Below, piece by piece: positions 33,761 through 44,723 of a stretch of 61,506 bases of DNA. The stretch is from Chara braunii (taxonomy: Eukaryota; Streptophyta; Charophyceae; Charales; Characeae), in NCBI GenBank assembly GCA_003427395.1, contig BFEA01000571.1, positions 837,355-898,860 of the forward strand, given 5' to 3'. A program made the translations under genes and the position numbers. Each line of letters opens with the position of its first letter. Position 1 is the first letter of the stretch. The notes beneath the pieces are model-generated. The model did no database searches and was not told the DNA's origin. It saw nothing but the letters and a program-made list of their open reading frames with translations.

Positions 33761-35726
33761 TCAGATAAGATACAATGGCTAGTATACAAGAGGGTGAAAA
33801 GGTTGTGGATGTGCAATTTATGGAGACGTTAAACCAATAAATGCAAAATTTTCCTCGTCTAAAAATGAAGGGTTTTCAAACCCGACAAGTGCTATGATAT
33901 GCTTGACTAGGTTGTCTAAGAGGAAAAAGAACCTTATGGCACGATACTCTAGCGCGGTTTGTTATTCATCCATTGAGCATAGTTAATCGAGAAGAGGATA
34001 ACAAAACCATAAATTTTCAGTTTTTCTTTAAGGTCATTAAGAGGTATCGTGTCATTGCGATATTTATCATTTCTCACACTTTTTTCTTGATTAAACCTTA
34101 AAAATTTATAACTTTGTTAACCTTTTCATGACACACTCACATGTGGTATCATGCGGAAGGACATGACTTCTCCCGATAAGTGCACCAATAAACTAGTAGG
34201 CCGAGTGAGAGACGATTATATATTTTTAGCCAGTGCACTTTGTTGTTTATGCAGGGTTAATTAACGTTGACGCATAAAGGAATCATCATCACTCGATAAG
34301 ATATCTCAACTGAGATTTTTTTGTGTAGACAACTAGCAGAGGAAAAAAAAAAAAAAACTATAAATCTATATTTTAAGATATTGTTGTATCCCGCTATGCA
34401 CAATATAAAAAATTGTATTGTTCATTTCACTATGCAATGATCTACTTTTCGTTTTTTTTATATATATTTTAATACGTACTCATTATGTCAAAATTTACAT
34501 TTGCTTTTTGCATTGACAGACTAAAGTGTATCAGATCATAATGCTTTATCGTATTTGTTGTTTAAACAACAACGACATAAATGATAACAAATATATTGTT
34601 ATGCTCATTTTTACAATTACTTATTTTTTAATGTATATTTTGAGGCATTTCTGCATAAATTTTCACACAATGCAACCGGTTGTATTATGTATGTGATTAT
34701 GATTATTGTTTATTTTTTGTTTCTTCATATATTTTAAAGTTTGTTTCCTATATAAAAATTTGCATCTGCCGTTCGCATTGATGTATTGAAGTTTATAAAA
34801 TTACAAGGTTTTGTTGTATCTGTTGTTGAAATGATAACGACATAAACAAGGACAAACGTGTTGTTATGCTAATTCTATGATTATATTTCATTATCACTCC
34901 ACTATTTGTACGGTTTAAATTATTACAACTTTTTGGTTATTAATTAGTTGTTGAATAATGTATTTTTATCTCTCTTATACATACACACACATAAATATAC
35001 ATATATACATTCATACATACGGATTACACATATCTACATACACATATTAGAGTTTATAATCATATTGTTGGAATCACATATTCGTAACATCGTCGTATAT
35101 CACGTTTTCCCACAGTTCTTTGTTATTTAAATATTCATTTAGTCACGATCTTTTTCTTTGTGAAAATAGGTATTTCCCTGTTTGCCTTTTCCACCATACT
35201 TCTGTCAAAATACATATTTCTCTCATTGTCTTTCCCACTGTACACTACTTTTAGCATTTCCCAAGACATAATGCAAATAAGCGATTACTCTATTATTTTA
35301 GTATTTTTTAATATTGCTAAGCAAACATTATAGATATCTTAAACATCTCAATTGATATTGTTATCTGATAGAGTGTGGGCTAAGTAAGTGAGGCAAATCT
35401 CATAATCATAATATTCCGTCAGAAGTAGGGATATTATCTGATAACAATATGTCTTCTGGCGGAATATTATGATTATGACTTATTATTATAATGCTCAACA
35501 CCTACCTCATTAATTATAATTATTTCTCAATTATTCAATTAGACAACCAAATTATGCGTAATTTTATAATCAAGCAAAAACCTATATATCATCTTTGTCA
35601 TCATTATGACTTATTATTAGTATCTATAAAAACGAACAGTAATACAATATGTCTACTTCTATTATTGTCGTTAATTCATTTTATTTTTGTTTAATTACTT
35701 TTTTATAAACATTGTTATTTTTTAAT
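33761..35726. other. AT-rich non-coding region
   Basis: A/T-rich sequence with duplicated motifs such as TTTGCATTGACAGACTAAAG versus TTCGCATTGATGTATTGAAG near 34,500 and 34,770, and a strong hairpin at 35,401-35,477. No gene is seen. Confidence 0.6.
35401..35477. repeat. Hairpin with 25-bp arms
   Basis: CATAATCATAATATTCCGTC then AGAAG (35,401-35,425) pairs with 35,453-35,477 with one mismatch, around a 27-base loop. A nested ATTGTTATCTGATA inverse pair lies at its left shoulder. Confidence 0.85.
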
Positions 35727-36008
35727 TAGGCTACAAGCCAGGCTGCTCGGGTCACCCCATTTTCCTGGGCGGCCTGACTGTGCAAAGACTAGGGTAAAAA
35801 AAAAATAAAAAGAAAAATCCAAAAATCCGAAACAAAACCTATGTTATGCAGAAAAATAAATTGAACAATTTTTGCCTCAGGGTCATATCGAAAGTCTTTA
35901 CTTAATTAAAAAAAAAAATTCAAATTCAAAAATATTTTTTTAGTTTTTATTTTTTTATTTCTTTTTGGTCCGGCCTGGCAAGTGGATCTGGGCCACTCTA
36001 GTAGCCTA
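35727..36008. mobile_element. MITE family D, copy 2 (about 282 bp)
   Basis: It starts TAGGCTACAAGCCAGGCTGC and ends CCACTCTAGTAGCCTA. Internal landmarks match the 17,502 copy in order: GGGCGGCC, GTGCAA, TTATGCAGAAAAATAAATTG, GCCTC and GGCAAGTGG. More A/T-rich than copy 1. Confidence 0.75.
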
Positions 36009-37294
36009 GGTATTGAACAAAAAAAGGGAAAAAAAAAGTTACAACATAAAATTCATTGAATTAAAAAAAAAAATCATAATAAAAATACATTATAAAATTT
36101 AAATTTGTATTTTATCTTTAAAAAATTCATCTTACTCGAAATTCTTTCTTCCAAAACTAGGGTATCCTTTTTAATTTGAACTGCATGCTATAGATAAAAT
36201 TAAAATCTAGACCAGTTGGTAAAATACTTCAATTGAATTATTATTTTGTTATAAACATTTTTTTTTATAAATATGTAAATTCAATCTTAATTAGAAAACA
36301 TTTATTGTAGTTGAATAAAAATTTAATTCAAAAATTTAATAAACTCGTATAGACCCAATGATAAAACTGATTAATATTTCATAATAAAGAAAGAAAGAAA
36401 AAAACAGGGTTCGAAAAAAAAACAAAAACAAATAAACGAAAGAAACAATTAGAAAGATAACGACCTTAAATTTGGTGTGTGATTAGAGTGGTCGAACCCG
36501 TTTTCAGGGATAAAGAAGGTTGAAAAAAAATAACTTTGTCAGGGCAAATACCCTGACAAGGGTATTTGCCGGGGTTTTCCAACGTCGGACGCTGTCTGAC
36601 TCTTTCGTTGAATTGAATAACTTGATGAGACTCACGTTTGCCAAATGTTTATTCAGACTCGAGCTATGAGTAAAAGACTAAAAGTTTTGAGCTTTAGTCT
36701 GGACACTGGTGGCGTCCGAGAGTAATGGCACTAACCGGCAGTGCTTCGCTTTTGTTGAGGCTGCAGAGACACGTAGACATGGGAACACTAAAACTAAACC
36801 TATTCTACCTTAAAATAATGTTGCACGGTTGCTAAGCCGCACAATTGAGTGCCTAACTAGGCTAGAAAGAGGGAGGCGACGACATTGAGGATATTGAACC
36901 CGAACTTATCCCAGTAAAATAAAGACGCGGGGCTGCTAAGCCTTGCTATTCAGAGCCTACGAGGCTACTAGGGACCGTTGTATGGGGGTTAAAACAATGA
37001 CAGTGGCCGAGAGACCTAGCAACCTGCTCTGTTAAGGGCTGGGGACTGCCACGGTTGATACTCGCGGTCTACGGATGAGGGAGGGCGGCAAAGCCTCAAG
37101 CAGGCGAGGCAACATGACCACAGGCAGGCAGGGCCTGCAAGGCGACGACATGGGGGAAAAGTGACTGGGCAAGCTCTTCATATAGAAGAGTTGCTCCTAG
37201 CACTATTGTGATAGGAGCTAGCCCAGTAGGTTGCAATGCCAGACTTTCGCTCAACAGATACCGAGATCAAGCCTGACCGCACGCATCCTACTGG
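36009..37294. other. No recognisable gene; perfect 11-bp hairpin
   Basis: A perfect hairpin GGCAAATACCC / GGGTATTTGCC lies at 36,543-36,570. Around 36,790-36,990 similar sentences recur (GGTTGCTAAGCCGCACAATT versus GGCTGCTAAGCCTTGCTATT). Function unknown. Confidence 0.5.
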
Positions 37295-37543
37295 GCCAAA
37301 TCCTTTTGGAGCAGCCCATGCAGTTGGGCGCGGTCGATTTCGGTCGCGCGCATCAAGATTGCGCAGCTGAGATCTGCAACACGTAGATCAGCATGACCCC
37401 TGTGCTTTTAAGGATGATACGCATCAATCGAGAAATGTTCCAAGACAATCCGAGTCCGCTGGGACTCGAACACGGGCATGTAGGTCAACAGTTCGTGGGT
37501 GTACCACGAACTTGAAGTGACCGTTGACATAAGCCAACGGTGG

Positions 37544-37580
<37 letters not shown>
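37295..37580. repeat. Duplicated unit, copy 1, with antisense tRNA-like end and A-tail
   Basis: The unit starts GCCAAATCCTTTTGGAGCAG and ends CCAACGGTGG followed by a 37-base A-run. On the minus strand, near the A-run, it carries a near-consensus pol III B box (TGTTCGAGTCC at about 37,462-37,472). It also forms two hairpins, GTTCGTGG/CCACGAAC at 37,491-37,511 and CCGTTG/CAACGG at 37,521-37,540. The tRNA-like reading is tentative because the T stem does not pair well. Confidence 0.6.
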
Positions 37581-37581
37581 N
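37581..37581. other. Single N at homopolymer
   Basis: One N ends an A-run and is followed at once by the second copy of the duplicated unit. It looks like a closed scaffold gap. Confidence 0.95.
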
Positions 37582-37841
37582 GCCAAATCCTTTTGGAGCA
37601 GCCCATGCAGTTGGGCGCGGTCGATTTCGGTCGCGCGCATCAAGATTGCGCAGCTGAGATCTGCAACACGTAGATCAGCATGACCCCTGTGCTTTTAAGG
37701 ATGATACGCATCAATCGAGAAATGTTCCAAGACCATCCGAGAGCGCTGGGACTCGAACACGTGCTTGTAGGTTAACAGTTCGTGGGTGTACCAGGAACTT
37801 AAAATGACCGTTGACATTAGTCAACGGTGGAAAAAATAAAT

Positions 37842-37874
<33 letters not shown>
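37582..37874. repeat. Duplicated unit, copy 2
   Basis: The first 150 or so bases are identical to copy 1 (offset 287). The part from about 37,733 carries scattered substitutions. The hairpin near the A-run is better here (CCGTTGAC/GTCAACGG), while the other hairpin has a mismatch. It ends in an A-rich run. Confidence 0.8.
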
Positions 37875-37877
<3 letters not shown>

Positions 37878-40519
37878 AAGTTGAACATGGAGAGCCACTT
37901 GGCGCCATCGGAAGTGACTGGGGCACAGTCGTTCGTGAAAACGGACGACCGTTGTTTCTGCAACAAATAGAGTCTTTTTTTTTTTTTCACAGTACGTTTG
38001 ACAGTCGCTCTTGAAAACGGGCAACCATTTTTTCTGCAACAAATAGAGTTTTTTCTTTTTCTTTTTCTTTTTCTTTTTGTTTTTTTTTAGATTTTTTTTT
38101 AGAACTTCTTCATATTTTCTTAGTTAAATTTTAGTTTAGATTCGTTTATTCCTCTTTTTGTTTCTATATTTTCTTTGTTTTCTTTTTCGTTTTGTTTTTA
38201 AGACGCCTGTTCGTTTTGTTGAGCGAGTTAAAGTTGCCATCCATAGTTGAGCAAAATCGAATGAATCTGCCGCCCAGAGCGGCTACATTCGGGTTTCGGG
38301 TCAAGTAGAAAAGTGGCTGAGTACAACCACTTTTTCAACGTACCTGCACTGGAAAAAATGCTGGGTACGGGGGAAATGGGAAAATAAAGGAGGCATTTGA
38401 AAGTAAAGGTGCGGCCACATTGGGCCCTTAATCTTGCCTCAGATCGATGGCTCAACAGGAGCTACGATTTTTGCGTGTGGGGAGAGTGCTGGCGACCACC
38501 CTCCAGCAACTATAAAGCCAACACTCCATCCAGAAGCCTCACACTTGTAGCAGTGCTGCCCATTCACTTGAGTGCTACTGTGGGTGGTGCTGCCGGAGAA
38601 GAGGGAGGAAGTGTTATTGGAGAGGAGAGTGAAGCTGCAGGGTGAAGGGAGATGCTGCTGGAGGAGAGGCAGACGACAGCCATAGCTGGGAGGCTGGAGC
38701 TCATAGCTTGGCACTTGGTATTGTGGCCGCTAGGCTACGCCAGGTTCCGGACGGTGCGGCAAGTGACACATATTTTAGTGGGGTTATGTTGCCCGACTGC
38801 TGCCGTTGCGTCAAGACTTTCCTAAGGGAAGGTGTTGCCGGATTTGTCACGCAGCGCGGATGTTTTTCTTAATGTGACTGAGGGGAGGTGTTGTCCGTTT
38901 GGCGGCATGACAAAAGTGACATATTCAATGGGGCAGTTATGCTGCCGAAATTACGGCGCGGCCTCAACACTAATTTTCGGGAATAACATTATTTTTGTTG
39001 GGATTATGTTGTCCGGTTGGCGGCACGTTGGAGGCACTATTGTGAGGGAAAATGTTGCGGATCTTTTGCGTTAAAGTTTGATGTTTGTATTATGAGCCTG
39101 CATAGTTTGTTCGCAAAATTTTCCACGACATTGCTTGTAGTGATGGGGCGAAAAACCCCGAATTTTGGGTCTTCCATTAACTGCGTGTCCGTTACAGTGG
39201 GGGAGTTTTTTTTGTGTGTGATCTGGCGGTGGTGTTGCGGGGCAGCCATGGTATCGGTTGATGGTGTGACGAGTGGTGGTCCGCCATTGTGTGTTTTGTG
39301 GCACTGGTGCACATTTAGGACCGTGCGGTATTGGTGTGTCACGGTGGAGCGGCGACGCAATATGGAGTGAGTGCACACAATGATTGTTGACGCTTGAGGC
39401 ACCTGCGGTTTTCACCGGGGGCCACCTTTTTTTTTTTTGCGGCATGAGGTGCAAGCGATTTCGAGTTTTGAACCATCTAGTATTGCGGGTGATGGTGTGG
39501 GATTACCCAAGACTACTTGGGACCATCTTTAGACCATCTGGGACCATTTTGGGACCAGGTAGGATTGATTTTGAGAATGAGACATGCAAGTAGGTATAAC
39601 TATTGTGAGCGGACATCGTGATTTAAGGGCGCGTGAACTTGTGATTGGGGTGGAACTATCCTTGGGGATGTGGTGCCGTCTGAACTGCAATTGGGACTGC
39701 ATTGGGATTGTTTTGAACATTGAGACCACATGGAAACTCGATTGTGAGAACACCGTCCTGGAGGGTTATCTCGCTTGAGTTTTTTGTGGTCCAGCTTCTG
39801 CTCATTCGGACAGTTGGTGGAAGATGCGGACTGTGGCTCAGGAGAACGACCACAACATGTGGAGTTGTGAGCCGTGTATTTTCATGTGAGCCGTATATTT
39901 TTATATTCAGCGACGATCGTTTTCTTTTGATTGAAAATATTACTCAGGCTTTGTTGAGTGAGCCGGATCAAACTTCACTCAAGGTCAGTCAATTGATTGA
40001 CTCAGGTTTCCTTTCACACCTGTGTGAACCCACTCTTTGCTTAACCCTATTGTTTTGAACACTCGAAAGAAAAGGTAGAGTGAAGTTATGCGAGTCATGT
40101 ATGTAAATGAAAAGGTCTGACTTGAGTATGGGATTGTACTGTTTTATTTTGAACTTGTTTTCTTTGCGTGATGAGCATGTAGGTAGAAGAATGCTTGAAA
40201 ATCAGATTGATTTTGTCAATTGGAGAAGAAAAAAAAAAATTGCCTTCTTTCTACCTTCTACCTGCCTGTTTGTCAAAGTGAATTTGTTGTTTTGAAGAAG
40301 ATTAATTCAGTGCATGTCATAAAACGAATTCGATTGAATAAAGCAGATAAGGTCAAATGAACTTAACTTTTTTCCGAAGATTGACCCTTTCTATCCTGAA
40401 TGACCGTATCTACCTATACCTGTCCAAATGATTCTCATTTTTATCTCCTTCTGATTTATTTTCTTCCAAGCTCAGGCTACCCTGAACTTAGGATAAATGA
40501 GAATAACTGAAACTTACTT
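37875..40519. other. No gene recognised
   Basis: T-rich simple sequence lies at 38,040-38,200. From 38,750 to 39,060 there are loosely repeated phrases (GGTGTTGCCGGATT, GTTGTCCGTTTGGCGGCA, GTTGTCCGGTTGGCGGCA). Short GGGACCAT repeats occur near 39,508-39,556. Several open frames of 60-127 codons show no family resemblance. Confidence 0.45.
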
Positions 40520-40798
40520 ATGGTGGATACATTCTCTTTCTCCAGGAAACATCTGGGGCGGGGGTTTGTTGCTTTAGGAGCTAACCCTGTTATCGAGCGA
40601 GAGTGGACCGTTCTACGAGGGGCTACTTTGCAAATCGATGAAGACGACCCGACTTCTGAGATCCGAGTTTTGTGCTCGGGCGAGGAGGACTATCCCGGAC
40701 TACTTCCTAGAGGGAGACATGCAACATTTCAAGCAATGCACCTGATTAAGAATTATCGGCAAAGCAACTTGTCATCCAAGAAGATCAGAAACGTGTAA
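40520..40798 (+). CDS. Open segment of unknown function, possible exon
   Basis: This 92-codon open segment follows a splice-acceptor-like CTTTCTCCAG near 40,545. It reads RGFVALGANPVIEREWTVLR, then DEDDPTSEIRVL and LPRGRHATFQAMHLIKNYRQ to a TAA. Composition is protein-like (mixed charged and hydrophobic residues), unlike the low-complexity frames nearby, but I recognise no domain. It may be a decayed transposon exon. Confidence 0.25.
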   Translation: MVDTFSFSRKHLGRGFVALGANPVIEREWTVLRGATLQIDEDDPTSEIRVLCSGEEDYPGLLPRGRHATFQAMHLIKNYRQSNLSSKKIRNV

Positions 40799-42220
40799 AA
40801 ACAGTTGTGCGTGCCTAATCTTAGATTGACTGTAAAATAGAATGAATGACTTTGGCAACGCGTTTCATTTAGTCAAAACTAAGGCAACCGATTATCTTAT
40901 CAGTTGCATCAATAGTATTGTCGATAGTCAACTCTTCGTTTGCGATTGCTTGATTGTTTTGTGGTGTTCGACCTGAGATGGTCGGATTGTTTTCAATTTT
41001 ATGTTATTGAATGTATCAAATGATGATTTGGATTCTCTCAGTTATTACTTGGGATTGAATGTATATTCTTATCGACTATGGTCAACTCTTTTTGATATAA
41101 TTATGTATAGTTCTTATAAATTTTGTTTGATTGTATGTCTAAGGGACTAGGATCGAGTTGAGGGTTTCACGCTTGGTTGAGACCGTCCTAATCGATCGAC
41201 GACCGCTTCGTACTTAGGAGATCAGCGCCCTAAGGGACGGACGACGTTCGGGTCCATTTGGTGTTAACCAAGCGTATCTATACTACAACGAACGAGCAAA
41301 TGCCTTCGGCTGATGTACCTCTGTGACTGCAGGTAAAAACTTTTGTACGTGGGTCGGTAACTCGGTAGGGATACACCCCTAAGGGTGGTGACTATCCCTT
41401 AGGGAAGGAAAGTTTGTGCCACATGGGAACCTATCCTGTCGTAGGGGACCACGAAAAGTACAGCTGACGCACCCGGTTAGAGCGGCGAAGGGACGACGCT
41501 ACCTCGACCGTTTCGGTCGCTCGCGGGATAATTTTGCGTCATCCTCAAGTTGTCTCACGATTTTGTTTTGTTTCGTTTAAATTCTGCGTGACATGACTAG
41601 GAGGGCTCCCGCACTTTGCAAAAAGATGGGAGCCGATGCGCGCGACAACGCTGTTTACCATAAACTAATTATAGTGATGACGATGATGAAATGTATTAAT
41701 GATTGACGACGAGGGAAAAACAAACAAATAAATAAATAAAAAATTAGTGATCTACATCATATATGTTATACATGTGATGAGGATTTACACCATATATGAT
41801 TTCTAATTTTGCTCAAGTTCGATCTTTACTGAGGTTCTATCATATAATCTTTGAACATATAGTCGCCATCGTGGACATTTATAAAAGATTATTTATTTAT
41901 TTTCACAAAGTTGCTTTCAACCCTATCATGGGATAAAAACATGTTAAAAAATAGTATTAAACCACGACACATAAAATTGAAAATAGAAAGAAAAAAAAAT
42001 ATATATATAGATATATATAGTGTTTTTGTCTATTGAAAAAGGGGGGAAGGGGGATGGTTGGTTGGTGCTTTCACCCTATACCTATGTTTTTCTAGGTCGG
42101 GCAAAAATAAGGGTTATTATAAAATGAGTTTTGGATGTAAGTGCAAATCAAATGGACTCCAACTTGTGCTTACCTGTAACTTAGGGGTCGCTTAGTTGCA
42201 CCATGCACTGTTGAAATTAA
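40799..42220. other. No gene recognised
   Basis: AT-rich sequence surrounds a GC-richer block at about 41,140-41,640 that includes CTAAGGGACTAGG and CTTAGGGAAGGAAAG-type phrases. I see no terminal repeats around it. Confidence 0.45.
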
Positions 42221-42235
42221 GTGCATGCGTATGTC

Positions 42236-42254
42236 TGTGTGTGTACATGTGTGT

Positions 42255-42295
<41 letters not shown>

Positions 42296-42324
42296 AGTGT
42301 GTGTGTGTGTGTGTGTGTATGTGC

Positions 42325-42358
<34 letters not shown>

Positions 42359-42368
42359 ATGTGTGTGT
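42236..42368. repeat. GT microsatellite, interrupted
   Basis: A long GT run is interrupted by three ATGTGCGAGT-like blocks, and a short GA run follows. Open frames on both strands are compositional. Confidence 0.95.
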
Positions 42369-42380
42369 ATGAGAGAGAGA

Positions 42381-44723
42381 AAGAGAGGGAAAAAAAAAAG
42401 AAAAAATAGTTGACAATTGGGAAAGAAGACGCAGGGCAAGAGAGGACGTGTCTAGTCCACTTTACGTAAATAGAATGAGGGACAACGCTATACAGGCATA
42501 ATGTAAACTGAACAATGTTCTTGTCAGCTCGGTGACTTAGTGTCATCCACCATGGCCACATGCGATGTCCTTTAGCAACAGTACATTACTACGATAAATG
42601 AAATCGCTCGGTTGAGCAACAAGATTGTCAGGATGTCCTCGGAAAAGTAAAGTCTTGTGCGCGGAGTGCAGCGTGTTAGTCGCGAGCATGATAAAATGTG
42701 CGCAAAGGTCTGCAGATACAAAATAGAAACAAACAAAGCGACTGGGAGGATGACAAATTTAAGGGTTTGGGGCTGGAAGGTTGTACTTTCGTCCCCCTAG
42801 ATCAACCACACAAAAATTCACTATGGTGGTCGCCCTTCCAAAGAAAGGTGAAGACAATGGATGCAATACCTTAACAGTTCCGCAAATTTTAATGTATCCT
42901 CCGACTACCTTGATGACTGAGAGGATGGTGATGTTCCAGAAGTCAATCATCCACCTTTGAACGAATTAGAAAATGTCACCAGTTATGTGTGATAAAGTGT
43001 ACCGATCATTAGTTATAATATCATGAGCTAATGAAGAAATTATGTGGTGAGCATCGTCGTAAAAATTTGTCTTTTTTGTTGTGTTTGGTAACGCAGACCT
43101 TCAAACAATTCATAAAACATTGTATCATTATGTAATATTTCTTTATGATAATGATTATGAACAAATTCATGGTTTTTTTTTATGTTTTTTAATTTTTTCT
43201 TTATTGTGACAAAACTTTTGAAATCGCAACTTTGTCAATAAAAGGTGCTGAACGTTTTCTTAGTGCAAGGATTTCGTATTTTCTGTTAGATGTCGACAAT
43301 ATGGATTCTCACGTTTGTGGCGTGATATCTTAAAATATATTTATGACATTTGATTGTGTCTCTGTTTTTTCTAAAGAAAAAAAATAAATTTATATTTATT
43401 TAGTTTCATATATACAAGAGGTCACTATATATATTTAATTTTTTTGCAAGCTCCATGGTAAGAAAATAATATTTGGACAATATATTTAACTTCATGACAT
43501 TTTGTGTCGTAAATTTCAGTACGTAAATAACAAAACCTTAACACAAATTCTCATGAATTTTGTGTCTTCACATTTTCAAAATCGGATGTATCAATAAATG
43601 TACAACTATCTGTTTTTTTTAAAACGGATTTATAATAATTATTTTTTATAAATTTTTCGTACCCTCAGGTTGCTAATTAAAGAAGGAAATGATATTTCAA
43701 AATCAGAAACAAGAAACAAAATGCAAATATAGGATAATTTCTAAGATATGAATAATTGTTACTTCGCACAAGCAAACCGAAGGCATATGAAGCATCAATC
43801 GGTACATTGTGTCGTTCATTGACAACTATTTTCACCCTATATTGCCTCATCCGATAGATGAATTGCGACCACACAAATGCATGCATTTTAATCTCAATAT
43901 TTTATTTTTTTAAATGACAGGCAAGTTGGGATTTTTAACGATCATCAACGATTATTATAAAACGAACTCATAATGAGGAGACATCGTTATTTTCTGTTTT
44001 GTATAATGAGATTTGCGTTCTCGGTGGCTAAACAGAAAATGAAATGACGTAAGTGACGTATGGCAAAATGATATCTTATAAAATAACGTAACGAAAAATA
44101 AACTATCACAAGTTCAATATCAACAACACTCACAATAACAAATATATAATAAATTAAGATAACACAACCAACATGATAACTGTATTTGCTGAATACTTTA
44201 GAGTACTTAATGTGTTAGAAATTTAGTGGTATCGTGCATAACCATTCGATAACATCATTTCTGAGAAAAAGGTGACAGTAAGTATCTTTGTCATGAGAAA
44301 AAACATAAAAAATATAAATTTGTTTCATTGTTTGTTTTTCATTAACTTCTAGGACATGAAAGATTTATTTTAAAATGAAATAATAATTATCGACAATAAA
44401 AATTTGACGGAAAAAAATATATATATGATGAATAAAACACATGAATTTTTAATATTCCGCTATTGCGATCCGATTAAACATGAAACATGAATCAATACAT
44501 TTTTTCATTCATTGCTAGTGCTTTGCAGCATATGTCATCCTATCAGACACACAAATTCTAATTCGGTCGCATTCTTTTCTTTCCTTTTACATGACGCACA
44601 ATTTATTGTCGGATTTCGTTACATTTTATGATTGTTTCGGAGGGCGACAACTCCTTACAAACCTTCACCTTACATTAAAACTATATCTGTGAAGGGCGGT
44701 CGTAAGACGACACTACAGACGAG
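42381..44723. other. AT-rich region upstream of the methyltransferase-like relic
   Basis: Mostly A/T-rich sequence without genes. At about 42,800-42,955 a plus-strand frame reads TMVVALPKKGEDNG, then LTVPQILMYPPTTLMTER and FQKSI. This loosely resembles the start of a ParB-like domain and may be a remnant of the same element that continues at 44.7 kb. Confidence 0.35.

Noticed and set aside
42170-42561. His-Thr and Val-Cys repeat frames on both strands
   Set aside because: Translations of a GT microsatellite.
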